Positions 35,787 to 46,398 of a stretch of 64,000 nucleotides of DNA are shown here, one piece after another. The stretch comes from Auricularia sp. M13 (taxonomy: Eukaryota > Basidiomycota > Agaricomycetes > Auriculariales > Auriculariaceae): NCBI GenBank assembly GCA_037042915.1, contig CM073193.1:6510001-6574000 (forward strand), in the 5' to 3' direction. A program made the translations under genes and the position numbers. Under the pieces are notes generated by a model. The model saw nothing but the letters and a program-made list of their open reading frames with translations. It had not been told where the DNA came from and did not search any database. Numbering within the stretch: position 1 is the stretch's first letter; each line of letters starts with the position of its first letter.

Positions 35787-36260
35787 CTGATAGACGTCTG
35801 GAAAATTTGCGAATATTATTAGGAGTATTTTGTGCTAATTTTCGTCGAGAAATATGTCGTTTTGAGCGAGATACAAGCGAAATGGTGCGAAATCGACAAC
35901 GCCGGCCGCTGCCGAATGGCTCTCGAGTTGTGGCTAGCCTCACGGAGTCCATGGAGTAATACAGAACCATGTTAGAATGAACCTTTTGCCGCCGTTGCTG
36001 TTGACGATGATGACAACCAGAGCGTCGTGCCTTCTTTGTATGGGCCGCCGGTTGTCATGGAGCGGATCGCCGGCGTGAGTACAAAAGGCGCGCGGGTCAC
36101 CGCCGAATTTTTCTTTCTTCATCGCGCACTTCCAGTTCGTCTTGACGGCGACTGTTCTTTCCACTGCCCGTTCACGTTCATCGCTCTTTCCTACACCTCC
36201 CAACCTTCGTTCTCCCCTCTCTCAACGCGCAGCTAGTCTGTCCATCCTCCTTTGACACCC
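35787..36260. other. Intergenic / promoter of small secreted protein
   Basis: About 470 bp upstream of the secreted protein gene, ending in a pyrimidine-rich leader (cctcccaaccttcgttctcccctctctc). No clear TATA box and no coding sequence seen. Confidence 0.4.
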
Positions 36261-37055
36261 ATGGCCCGCTTCACCGCCCTTGCTCTCCTCTTCATTGCCG
36301 CCGTCGCGCAAGCCGCCCCGGTCAGGCTCACCCGCCGCCAATGCGTGGATACCACTGTGGACGTTGATGTTGCCGACTTTGCCAACTTGACGTGCGATCC
36401 CCATTTACCGTATCATGGAACAACGGCTAATTCCCCCTTCAGGTACAACGACATCCAGATTTCGTCTGGCGTCGCTGGCAACGCCGCGGAAGAGGCCAAC
36501 GCCATCTTCGTTAGTGCGTATCGGCGACATTTTTCCACACCATCAACATGCTGATGGGTGCATCAGCTCCGTTCGACGGCGTGAACCGCGCGGATATCCC
36601 GGACGAGACGCAGGATGCCATCGAGACGCTGCGCCAGGCGGCCGAGTCGGCTGAGACGGACCTCTTTAACCCTGCGATCGACGAGGCTACCGGCGACGAG
36701 AGTGCGTAGTATTCCAATTTGAATTATCGGACGCTGACGACCGCACAGAGAAGGCTCTCCAGGTCGGCAAGATCAAGAACAAGGTTCTCAAGCTGACTGC
36801 CGAGTCGTTCGTGCTCGAGATCAAGGTGCGCCATTCTGTTCCTTGCGGGAAGCGAGGTTAACCAGTCGCGTAGCTCGCCAAGGCGCAAGCGGCAGGCGAG
36901 GACACTGCTTCCATCCAGTCAAAGCTCGAGGAAGAACAGTGCGTACGATTTGAGTTATTTCTGTGCTTTTCTGACCAATGCCCAGGGCGAAGCTGGCAAA
37001 GAACATCGACACGGACAAGAAGAGCGCAGGCCAAGCGTCGCAAGCCGTTGTCTGA
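36261..37055 (+). CDS. Small secreted protein (basidiomycete SSP family)
   Basis: Six exons separated by small introns, about 165 residues. The start MARFTALALLFIAAVAQAAP is a signal peptide, followed by a dibasic LTRR site that a Kex2-type protease could cut. After the first intron the chain reads NLTYNDIQISSGVAGNAAEE, then VTPFDGVNRADIPDETQDA, ETDLFNPAIDEATGDE, KALQVGKIKNKVLKLTAESF, LAKAQAAGEDTASIQSKLEE and QAKLAKNIDTDKKSAGQASQ before the stop. The helical, Ala/Lys-rich second half with the KIKNKVLKL block is shared by a family of small secreted proteins common in agaricomycetes, of unknown role. Few cysteines, unlike many effectors. An upstream TTG at 36252 is not the start; the ATG at 36261 is. 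Confidence 0.82.
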
Positions 37056-37420
37056 TTGTTTTCTTCTTGTGTTGGGATTTGTATCGAGCGACTCCATGTT
37101 GAATGCCAGTGGTTCGCGTCGATGATTTCCCCATGAAAGGGTTCGAAGTGAGCACAAACACCGCACTGCCGGATGTCGACTGCAACGTCTCTGCATAAAT
37201 GCCATGAACGTTCCCTGAGCACAAGTCCAAGTCGGTGCTGTCACTGCCGTTGGCGTCGACACGATCGTCATTCTGCATTAGAATGCTGCAGGGTTTGAAT
37301 GCGCAAGTCAGGAAGGCGGCAGGCGTGGTCAGAGCGCGGTAATGGCATGGGCTGTCGGCATATACCGCCCACCTCTTCCGCTCTGACCACCACCAGGTTC
37401 CTCGTTCTTCGCCGCCAGCC
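37056..37420. other. Intergenic, nothing recognised
   Basis: 365 bp between two plus-strand genes; terminator of the secreted protein gene and promoter of the next. No TATA box or repeat noted. Confidence 0.4.
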
Positions 37421-38736
37421 ATGGCCCAGGTGTCCGCCAGCCCCGCCGACCCTGAGAACGTTTCGCCAGCCGTTGCCGCACTCACCGAGCAGCACGCAGA
37501 CATGGATCGTGGCCGCTCACGGTCCCGGTACCCCAGCCACTTGGCCGCCGACGGACGTAAGAAGCCGTATCTCCACCGTCGTGGGACGTCCAAGACGCTC
37601 GAGTCGCTCGAGGACCTGCTGCGCGAGGCCGGGTACAAGGAAACGCGCGTGTTCAGCGCCGCCGAGTCTCAGGCTGGCGACTCCGATCCGTCATCAAAGT
37701 CGTCGGGCGTGTCCGCGGCCGTCGTGGGCTTCATCGCGGGCCTCATCCCGCTGTCCACCCGCTCGCTGGGCCGTTCTGCGGGACTCAGCGCCCAGCAGGC
37801 CGTAGCGGCAGCCGGACGCGAGGGCCCAACCATCCGCGTACGTATTGCCCCACGTGATGCGGCTGATGTTCCCAGCACGCGTCTGACCAATTGCACGTTC
37901 AGGTTGATGCTCCCCAGTCCCGCGACTCGTCCAAGTCCTCGCGTGCCAGCTCCAGAGCGTGCAACTCGGCGTCGTCGAGCATGACCCTGCGCCCAAACGA
38001 CTTTCTCCGTCCGACGCACAGCACGCCCGGCCCGTCGTCGAATCAATATCGCAGCATGCGAAGCTCGGTCCTGTTGCGTCACGCGGCCTCGTCCCCCGCA
38101 ATGGCCCGCTCCAAATCGCATTCTGCGCCACGTCGAAAGCGGCCTCATGGCAGCAAGGACGTACCCCCGGTGCCGCCTGTGCCAGACACATGGATATCCG
38201 CTCTCACCAAGGCATTCGGTTCCTCGGCCACGTCTCCGTTCGGGGACCGCACAAACTCGGCGAATTCGAATTCGACACCAATCCGCATCCATCGTCCGAT
38301 GCCCGCAGCGGGTGCCGTATCGCGGACGAGCGTGACCTGCCGCTCGACGCCGGCATCGCGGTCATCGTCCCGCGCGCCACCGCCGTTATTGACTCTGATT
38401 CGGACGGAAAACGACGAATGGGTCGCACCGACGCCCGCGCCAGATGTCGTGGACGGCGACGATTCGTTTATGCACGAAGAGGACGACGACGATGACGACA
38501 GCGAGGTCACCCTTGAGCGCATCCTTGCACCGCACGCCTTGGCACGCCGACAGCGCAGCATCTGCAGCCTGCGACGAAACTTGCAAACGAGCATGACGCA
38601 GGCCCGCGCAGAGCGCCGCTCACGCGCTGGATCGGACGAGTTTGATGAAGGCTTCCCCATCCTGTCGCCGACGGCGCAGTCGCGCCCCGTGAAAAAGCGC
38701 CGTGCGTTGCCGTCGTGGGGTCCCGACGATTTTTAG
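37421..38736 (+). CDS. Predicted disordered protein of unknown function
   Basis: Two exons (37421-37837 and 37903-38736; intron 65 bp), about 416 residues. The protein is rich in Ser, Arg, Pro and Ala. It starts MAQVSASPADPENVSPAVAA, has a short helical block KTLESLEDLLREAGYKETRV and a hydrophobic/glycine stretch VSAAVVGFIAGLIPLSTRSL, then a long low-complexity region with basic clusters (PRRKRPHGSK), an acidic run HEEDDDDDDSEVTLERIL and a basic end RPVKKRRALPSWGPDDF. The KKRR cluster could be a nuclear signal. The TRVFSAAESQ and LERILAPHALARRQRSICSL segments are the likeliest conserved pieces. No family is recognised; it resembles lineage-specific basidiomycete proteins that may take part in regulation. 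Codon use is like its neighbours, so a real gene is likely. Confidence 0.7.
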
Positions 38737-39143
38737 AAGACGTTCAAACTGGTACTCGTGAACTATGCATTTCCATCTGCGCCTTAATATTTTCTGACCC
38801 ACGGTCTCGCTTTCATCCCCATTTGTAGCCCTGAAGAAAACAACGCATTCATTCCCTCCATCCATCCACGCATTTGAACGGCCTTACTCCTCCCTCCCTC
38901 CCTACCCAGTCACTCATCTCGCTTTGCTCGTTCCCGTCCATGTTGGTCTGCATCCTCATCCACTTCTGTATGGTCTTAGCACTCGCATCACATCTCCCAC
39001 GCACCCATCCAAAGTTCATTGGATATTTCTTAATGGTTCCCCATTGCAATGAAGCGACGTTTTCCAGAACTTTGTTGTGCAGATGGTCGCCTTGCTCTGA
39101 ACGCAGTACAAGACAAGATTTCTGCACCATACGTGCTCTGGCA
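38737..39143. other. Intergenic, convergent 3' ends
   Basis: About 400 bp between convergent genes with simple pyrimidine repeats (cctccctccctccct near 38890). Presumably both 3'UTRs. No gene. Confidence 0.45.
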
Positions 39144-39563
39144 CTACAGTCCACAGTTCCGGCTCGAGACCTGCTGGTACGTCGCTTGGACATGACCGAG
39201 CTTGACGGCTTGGTTGCCCGTCAGCTTGTTCAGGGCTGCCTTGCTGACGTTGATCGTCTTCGCCTTGTCGATCGCGGTGAACGTGATGTTGCGCCCGCCG
39301 TAGGTAAGACGCCAGCAGGTCCCACACTTGGCAGAGTTCCAGCCCTCGATTGCGGGCAGGCCGCCGACGTTGGGGAACGACGGCAGCGCGCCGATGGTTT
39401 TATAACCTTTCGTGGCGAGGCCGTTCGAGCCGTCCGAGCAGGCGATGCTGTTGGTCGAGAGCTTGGCGTTGTCGTATGTCTCGTCGTATGAGACGCTTCC
39501 TGACGCTGCGAACGCGATGCCAGTGGCGGAGAGCGCGGCGGTGAGGAGAGCAAGAACGCGCAT
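39144..39563 (-). CDS. Cerato-platanin family secreted protein (copy 1)
   Basis: Single exon, 139 residues. Signal peptide MRVLALLTAALSATGIAFA, then VSYDETYDNAKLSTNSIACS, GLATKGYKTIGALPSFPNVG, CGTCWRLTYGGRNITFTAID and a C-terminus YQQVSSRNCGL. The SYD.TYD start, the CGTCW pair and four cysteines forming two disulphides are the family hallmarks. Cerato-platanins are small secreted expansin-like proteins of the fungal wall that bind chitin or surfaces and can be sensed by plants; the role in this fungus is unknown. A TATA box (minus strand, 39641-39647) lies about 80 bp upstream. Divergent from the F-box gene; the pair is repeated in inverted order at 55.5-57.8 kb. Confidence 0.95.
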   Translation of the reverse strand: MRVLALLTAALSATGIAFAASGSVSYDETYDNAKLSTNSIACSDGSNGLATKGYKTIGALPSFPNVGGLPAIEGWNSAKCGTCWRLTYGGRNITFTAIDKAKTINVSKAALNKLTGNQAVKLGHVQATYQQVSSRNCGL

Positions 39564-39948
39564 GGTTGATGAGATGACTCTGGCTGAGAAGTTGTGGTGG
39601 GAGATGTCTGACTTTCAGCTGTTTCTTCTTTTCGTTTCCCATTTATACGTTGCGGCATCTGTTTCGTCTCGGAATGAACAGCGGAAGTTGCGGGACGTGC
39701 GGTGACGATCTCCAGGTTACTTTCTTCTGTGCGTTCGAATTACCGTGATTCGGGAGGAAAATATATGAGAAAATAGCTTAATCTCAGCCATACTGCCTGT
39801 AGCAGTTGTGCAGGTCCATCTTGCGACAGGAACTTGGTGAGAATAACGACTGCTTACGTAACGACACATCTCAGGCCGGTTCCGCAGAAATTGACCGCAG
39901 TCACCGCACACCTCAGCTCTACCCAAGCTCCGTCCCCAGCGGTCTGCT
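39564..39948. promoter_or_regulatory. Divergent promoter, cerato-platanin copy 1 / F-box copy 1
   Basis: 385 bp between divergent starts. Minus-strand TATA box at 39641-39647 serves the cerato-platanin gene. Corresponds in position to 57115-57391 of the second pair. No coding sequence. Confidence 0.55.
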
Positions 39949-41667
39949 ATGAACCCTCTTGTCAGCTCTTTGCAAGACTCTGTCGATGAGCTATTCCGGC
40001 AGATGGACGCGGGCGTCACAACGTATGTTGATGCAGTACATTAGCTGGTCTGTCGCGATTTGAACCCACAACGCAGTCAAGAGCGCGCCCGGCTGCAGCT
40101 TGAGCTATTGAAGCAATCTTTTGCGCACGCCTCTGGATGTGGACCCGTATTGCGCGCTGCGGCTCAAACTCTGAATGCGCGAGCTCCAGTGAACAGGCTC
40201 CCTGCTGAGCTGCTATACCTCATCTTTCGCCGTTTGGACCAAACCGCCCTGTACTGCACACCCACACGCGTATGCTCGCATTGGAGAGAGACTGCTCTCG
40301 CCGACGCTCGGCTCTGGACCCGGGTCCACGTGCGCTGCTGGCATGCGCTTGACGCTATTCCAACACTGCTCCAGCGCTCTGGCGACGCCGTCGTCGATAT
40401 GCGACTCGAACTCAACAGAATGGGGATAGGCTTGTCCACACCTCCCGACATCCAACGCTGCGCTGCGGCTCTTGCTGCTCACATTCACCGCTTCGGTCAG
40501 CTTGATGTCACGGCCTTCTCAACCATCGAGTTTCGTAACGTCCTTGGTCTGGCGATTGAACGCTCCTCGCTGCGCCTGGAGATACTCTCGCTGCATATTA
40601 CGACTCCATCTCGTGCTATTATCAGCCTAGAAGGTTCTTGCTCGCTGCGCTCTCTTTCGACATCGGTGCGCCCGAAGCCTGGCGATTGGATGCGTTCGCT
40701 CGAGATCTTGAAGTTGGACTATACTGTGCCCTTCAAAAATCTTCTGAAAATCCTTTCCTGCACGCCTTCTTTGAAATCGCTGCATCTCAAACGGGGCACA
40801 GAGAACGACGTGATGTCGCCGCTACCGTTGGATACGGGAATACGGCCGCACAACCTGCAGGAGTTGATCGTCGAAAATGCAACTGGCCATGCGATGGATC
40901 TAATCGATTCAAATTTCCCTGTGTCGCACCTCAGGAAGGTTGCGGTCATGCCCGTTGAAGACTTCATCCACGGTGTCCCGATTTTATTCAGTGGCTTCGG
41001 GCCCGTATCTGCTCTCGGTTTCAGTAATACATCTCCCCGCCACGGGTTCACAATTGCACTCGCAGACATCCAAGGTCGCAGGAGGTTGGTCACCACGTCT
41101 CAGGAGTTGCATCCTTTGACTGCGCTGCTGCTGCTGGGAAACAGGCTCCTTTCGGAAGTCAATTGCCTCACTGTTTTTGTCTCAAACTTCCCCGATGTGT
41201 CCTGGACGCTACAAGACGTCCCTCTGGATCGGCTGCACACCTTCATCTTTGAGGTAGAGGTCGTCAAATTGAACGGCATTCCCTCTGTCGAGGCGAGACC
41301 GTTTCTATCCGACAGGAGGCCGCACATGCACCTGGAGACGCCTGCGTTACGCGACATCGTGCTCGTTCTTGCTCGGAAACCGCCTCGACAAGTAATGGCC
41401 CGCGATAAAGTTGCAACTATCGATGCCACTATCGCATTGGAATTCATTGATAACTTGGCCACCAACGCTGCCCTGCTCCCGCGTTTGCGACTAGTCAATG
41501 TGCGCATTTCTCCGGAGTCCGGGGCGACGGCACTCGACAAGCTTCACGCCAAGGTATCCGCCGTCTTTGAGGAGAGCTTGGATGAATCCGAGTCGCGTCC
41601 ATGGATGGGGGTGCCGGAGTATGCATTCAGCGGATGGAAGACGGTGTCGGAGGGATACCAGTCATGA
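39949..41667 (+). CDS. F-box protein (copy 1)
   Basis: Two exons: 39949-40022 (MNPLVSSLQDSVDELFRQMD) and 40077-41667, about 554 residues. A helical N-terminus is followed by the F-box VNRLPAELLYLIFRRLDQTA with the trailing THVCSHWR-type TPTRVCSHWRETALADARLW, then a leucine-rich region of weak LRR character to the end (EYAFSGWKTVSEGYQS). F-box proteins join a substrate to the SCF ubiquitin ligase through Skp1. Agaricomycetes carry large, variable families of them and the substrate cannot be told. The intron in the N-terminal part is at the same site as the stop-free intron of copy 2. It is convergent with the DJ-1 gene and paralogous to 55456-57114. Confidence 0.9.
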
Positions 41668-41763
41668 TGGAGCGAGCTCTTTCAAGTTTATTCAGGTGGC
41701 AGGATACAGACTCCTCGGTGTTAGGAGTAATTTACTATACATGGGATACTGCTCGACCCGTTA

Positions 41764-42648
41764 TCATTCATCAGAAGGGAATACCATCGGTTCCCGAACT
41801 TCACGCAGTTTTTCTTCCCCACAGAGGAGCGCGACAAGCTTGAGGGCAAAGGGAAAGGCTGTTCCTATCAAGGGGCTGTAGTCCAGTTACAAGACGAAAA
41901 TGCGACGCTGCATACCTGGTCCACGGCTGTTCATGGTTGTCAGTGATCATGGTATGGCCGCGGCTGACTGCGCACCTCGTGACTAGCTTTCCGGAAACCA
42001 CAACGCTGTCCTCGAGGTATTCAAATGCTGTGAACGTATTCAATGAGTTTCGGGCTGCATGTCGATATCGGCGTACATTCTTTGAGAGAATCTTTCACAC
42101 TGGGATGGGACGTCAATGGCTGAGACGGAAGCTTTGATTCCAGAGCTGCTAGGCTTCCTGAAGTAAGGTGGTCAGGCGAAGATAACTGCCCCGTCGCCAA
42201 CTGATGTCGCGCACCAGCACAGATCATGCCCACCAATCGACCGGCCTCTATTTGGTTACGAATCATACTCTGAACCTTGTGGTTCTTCGAAATGGTGTCT
42301 GCGCCTTTGGCGCCCCCAGGAACAACCAGTAGATCGTACTACGTGGATAGGAATAAAGAGATCAGCGGTCACAAGGTAGTCGTAGCTCACGGTCTTATCT
42401 GCGACATCCTTTGAATCGAGGGTGGTGTCTGGGAGGATTCTAATCCCACGCGAGCATGTGGCAACGTTGGGTACGCTGGTTGTGCCTACGAGAACCGATG
42501 TGCACTCGACCCCGCCTCGCACAAGCGTATCGTAGGCAATAGTACTCAGACGCGATGTCAGTTATTGCGCCAACATTGTTGCGTCCAGAGCGTACAACTC
42601 CATTTCCTCGGTTCCGTCAGCGATGAATATCAGAGCTGAACTCGGCAT
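41764..42648 (-). CDS. DJ-1/PfpI family protein
   Basis: Spliced minus-strand gene with at least six introns, about 190 residues. MPSSALIFIADGTEEMEFTI opens the fold and contains the conserved Glu; next AYDTLVRGGVECTSVLVGTT, then YDLLVVPGGAKGADTISKNH, GRLVGMICAGSLAAL with the nucleophile-elbow cysteine in MICAG, LPSQPLTSHPSVKDSLKE, FEYLEDSVVVSGKLVTSRGP and AFPFALKLVALLCGEEKLRE. All match DJ-1 (PARK7)-type proteins, which act in oxidative stress defence and as glyoxalase/deglycase-like enzymes. An in-frame upstream ATG at 42762 would add 38 Ser/Thr-rich residues; the later start is preferred because it matches the family start. It follows the arsenite exporter on the same strand at about 160 bp. 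Confidence 0.9.
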
Positions 42649-42804
42649 GTTCGCGGTCAGGAGAGAAACGGATGATGACGCGCTTCCGGAAATTTCCGGA
42701 GTAGACGATGGTGTGCTCGCTGACGACGTCGATGAGGACGAGAGGGTCGGACATTCATACATCTATACGACTAGAAATACACACTGTCGGGTCGACAATG
42801 TCAG

Positions 42805-44275
42805 TTAATCTGACCATGCCCATCGTTTCTGTGCCCATCTCAAAACGTAAACAAGTCCAACAAGCACCGGTACTTCGATAAGTGGTCCTACGGTGGCTGT
42901 AATTATTGCAGTCAGATATAATTACTATGGAACGCAAGGCAGGGCGAAACCGATAAATTAACTCACCGGCCAGACTCTGCCCACTGCCCGATCCAAAAGT
43001 CGTTACACATACCGCGATCTGCACGACCGCGTATTAGCGACTCCAAAGACTGCAGAGGCGAGAATTCATTGCCCTTACCGCGAGCTCGAAGTTATTGCTC
43101 GCTGCAGTGAAGCTCTGGGTACAGCTAACGCGGTATCCGAACCCACATCGACGACACAGGTACACGGTGCCACCGAAAACGAGTAGGAAGTACACCACCA
43201 ATGGTGCAGCCACGCGAAGTACAGAGGTGATCTGATGGACTACATGGTCCCCTTGCGATGCGAAGAGGACGACAATGGTGTAAAGCAGGCCAATCAAGGA
43301 AAGTGGGGAAATGGCCCGGATAAAGAGCGACTGGTACTTTTGCACGCCGAGGAAGCGGCGAAGCATCGTCCGAGTGACGATTGCTGCAGCAAGCGGAATG
43401 CCTGTAGAATGTATCAACGACGCCCGTTCAGGGGATCGAAGGAAAGCACTCGCCTAAGAAAACAGCCACAGACTTCGCAACAGTCGTGTAGTTCACCACC
43501 TTGTCCGCCTCATCCGTTTCGCGGCTGACGACCCTCACATAGAAGAGAGCAAATGGCGCGAAAAGAACAATCTGAAGCAGGCTATTGAATGCCACCAATA
43601 CTGCACAGTAGTCGCCGTCCCCTTTTGCCAAGTCCGTCCAGATGAGCACCATTGCAATGCAACGTGCGACGCCGACGAAGATCAGCCCCTCGCGCAGGTC
43701 TTTCCTGTCCGGAAGAAAGGCCCACGCCAGAGCAGTCATGAGTAGTGGTGCCACAATCCAGTTCAACGCGAAAGATACTCCCAGCTGCACCCACAGCTGT
43801 CGAGACGACAGCAGCAAATGCAGGGACTCGTATCGCACTTTGCATAGAATGGGATACATCATCACAAGAAGACCAACGGCAATGGGAATCGAGACGCCGA
43901 CGAAGGTGCCTCGCTGCAGGGACGGCGCAGTCGCTGGAACCAGGTTGCCGAGGATTATGCCCAGGGCCATGGCAAGGAATATCCAGAGCACGAGGAAGCG
44001 GTCCAAGAATGAAAGGCCACGCAAGGGGAGCGTGACGGGCTCGTCATTGTCAGCATGAGAGGGGCTGTCGAGCTCAGACGCGGTTTTGTCCGCCTCTTTT
44101 GCTGCGACGCTATTGGCCGACTGCTCGTTCCACGCGCAAACCACTCACTAGGCGACGCTGGAAGACCCTTTTCTACGTCTGCGCCGCCGCCCAAGGGATG
44201 GTCGCTGGGCGTGGATTGCAGAGCAGTAAGACCGGGTGTGCGGACGCTGCCATCGGGCTCTGCTGCAGCGGCCAT
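42805..44275 (-). CDS. ACR3: Arsenite efflux transporter ACR3
   Basis: Spliced minus-strand gene, membrane protein of the BASS/ACR3 family with about ten membrane segments. Key blocks: LSFLDRFLVLWIFLAMALG, GVSIPIAVGLLVMMYPILCK, FALNWIVAPLLMTALAWAFL, REGLIFVGVARCIAMVLIWT with the conserved cysteine essential for arsenite transport in ARC, GDYCAVLVAFNSLLQIVLF, then PLAAAIVTRTML, FTAASNNFELAV, IAVCVTTFGSGSGQSLA and TVGPLIEVPVLVGLVYVLRW. It exports As(III) across the plasma membrane. The first ATG (MAAAAEPDGSVRTPGLTALQ) at 44275 joins SANSVAAKEADK by a 56-bp intron; the frame alone would otherwise open with a GTG. The intron at 43453-43402 uses a GC donor. The N-terminal exon is less certain than the rest. 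Confidence 0.9.
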
Positions 44276-44649
44276 AAAAACGCGGCGGAGTGACATCCGG
44301 AGCAGGTCCGACCTGCCGGTCAATCCTAACATGGCTGTGCACATCTGTGCCTGGGAAATCGCAATCCTCATCGAAGCGACTTGCACGCCGTTCTATTTTC
44401 TTTGCCCGTAGTGTTCGTACATGTCCACAATTGACTATGAGCTCAAAGTGATTTCTTGACGCCAGGATTGGTTACAGGCAGCGTGTGGCTCGGTCCGCCG
44501 TGCTTGATCGTAGCGTTGTCGTCCGCACTAACAGCCTAAACCGGTGCATGTCACGGAGACTATGCCATCTCTAGGTCGACTCGTGAACTGCCGTCCTAAA
44601 AAGGGCGGGCGCCGTTTGACTCTCACCCCCATACTCCCATCTACTCGAC
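44276..44649. promoter_or_regulatory. Divergent promoter region ACR3 / UBR-box protein
   Basis: About 374 bp between divergent starts. No clear TATA box for either gene. No coding sequence or RNA gene recognised. Confidence 0.4.
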
Positions 44650-46200
44650 ATGGCTGACGTCCTGGTCGAGCTTTTTGGCAATATCCCGCTTCCCAAGCTT
44701 CTGGAAGGGCTCGAATCCGACATTGACGACCTGCTATGGGTTCTAGAGGCACCTCTCGGAGAGTCTGCTTATCAGCGCATCGTCGCGGCGCAGCGACCAG
44801 CGCGGGAGCTCGCGCAGACAATGCGGAGCAGGAAGAGCGAGGCGCCGCTCGCAGACGCTTTCCGTGATGCCGTGCTTGCGAGCACAAAGTTGTACGAGTT
44901 GCTGACGCCGGCGGCGAAAGCGCGGGTCAACGGCTCCGCGCATGAAGCAGGACACCACGCCCCCGATGCGCCGCCGCCTTCCTACGATGAGCATCATCAA
45001 CATCGCGCTGCAGCGCACTCACCGTCGCCCCCACCTCCTCCACCGCGTCAGTCCTATGTCCCACGGGCCGCGCCCCCGCCTCGTGCTCCCAGTCCTCCGC
45101 CTCAGCGTGCTTATCAACCACCGCTTCCCCCGAGGGCGACCACTCCCCAGCCTCCACCACGTGCGCAGATTAGCGAGCCATCCCTGGATGTGTTTTTGCC
45201 CGAAATTACAACGGCTTCACAGCTCAGTGCTGAGGTCGGTGCTGTGAGCCGTCCAGGAGGCAAACCACTTGTTGTTCTGTTCCTTAATCCAAGGTGAGAT
45301 AAGCTGGACTAAAAGGAATTTGGCTGCCGAGCTGATTCTCACCGCAGCTCGCCGGCCTCACAAGAGTTTCTACCCCTCTTCGCATGCCTCGTTCCCGAGT
45401 ACAAAGACGCCAAATTCGTGATGCTCAGCGTCAAACGTGCAGGGATGGAGGAGATCATGGAGACTCTCAGCGTCGCTCTTCTGCCCACCACTCTCACGTT
45501 CTGCAGTGACGGGTTCTTCCGGGTGAGTTTACCCTCGTGCATGCCCTGCGTTGGACTGACAACACCAGACTACTGGCAAAGACCTCACATCCATCCGGAA
45601 CGACGTCGTGCGCGCCATCCGAGAGCTGCGCGAGGCGAACATCATCAAGCAATGGCCGCGCGCGCCGGTCAATTGGGGACTGAACAGTGCGCTGGCGCTG
45701 TGGCGCGGCCTACCCAACACTGTGCAGGAGATCGCCGCCGTCGCATCCATGGACCACGGGATCCGAGTGCACCTGCTGCACACTTTGCCGTATATTGAGG
45801 ACCGCGATCCTAACGCGTACAAGGTGCTCAAGGAGGCGACCGTGATGAAGTACTTCTGCGGCCACTTCTTTGTCGCGGGCGAGGTTATGTACTCGTGCTA
45901 GTGAGTAACCTATCCGCGCCTTTTGACGCGAGGCAACTGACATGTCGTGACAGCGATTGTGGCGTCAACGGCCAGTTTGCCGATTTCTGTGAGAAATGCT
46001 GGTCAAATGCCGCTCACGTCGGACATACCGCTATCAAGCGCCCAGCGCCCAATGACTCGTATATGTGCGACTGTGGACGCTTGTCCAAGACCGGAAGCGG
46101 CGATGTTATCGGCTCTCACTGCACCCTCCACCAGGACACGAGCACGACAGATGCTCTCGCTACACTTTTCGCGCTGAGCATGCTGATGAACGCAGCGTAA
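44650..46200 (+). CDS. Thioredoxin-fold / UBR-box zinc-finger protein
   Basis: Four exons (44650-45293, 45348-45522, 45569-45900, 45954-46200), 465 residues. Residues 1-100 are helical and charged. About 105-170 is a Pro-rich linker (SPSPPPPPPRQSYVPR). About 180-300 reads as a thioredoxin-like domain: LVVLFLNPSSPASQEFLPLF, DAKFVMLSVKRAGMEEIM, ALLPTTLTFCSDGFFRTTG, with no CxxC. At 369-440 lies a UBR-type zinc finger: FCGHFFVAGEVMYSCYDCG, DFCEKCWSNAAHVGHTAI, MCDCGRLSK, HCTLHQ, i.e. the C/H ligand order of UBR boxes, which bind N-terminal degron residues. The RING and other parts of full-length UBR E3s are absent. A split codon (TA|C) links exons 3 and 4 inside the finger, which supports that junction. 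It could be an N-degron reader or adaptor; that is an inference. Confidence 0.8.
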
Positions 46201-46398
46201 CGGCCATCTTCCGACATTTCGAGTCTGCTCAGTTTCTCACACCTGTGTATTTGTTTGACATCGTAATCTTAGAAATGACATGACGTGGGCACCGAGCACC
46301 TTGTTCAGGCTGTGGCAGGTCGCCAGCATGGGCGTTTTCTACCCTCCGATCCGTGCCTGGGAGGTTTATAAACCTGAGCCAACCGAGCAGTTCGGAAA

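Noticed and set aside
42649-42762. N-terminal extension of the DJ-1 protein
   Set aside because: The added 38 residues are low-complexity Ser/Thr and absent from the family; the ATG at 42648 begins the conserved fold.
44100-44144. ACR3 start at 44144
   Set aside because: That codon is GTG; splicing from an upstream exon with an ATG at 44275 explains the frame better.
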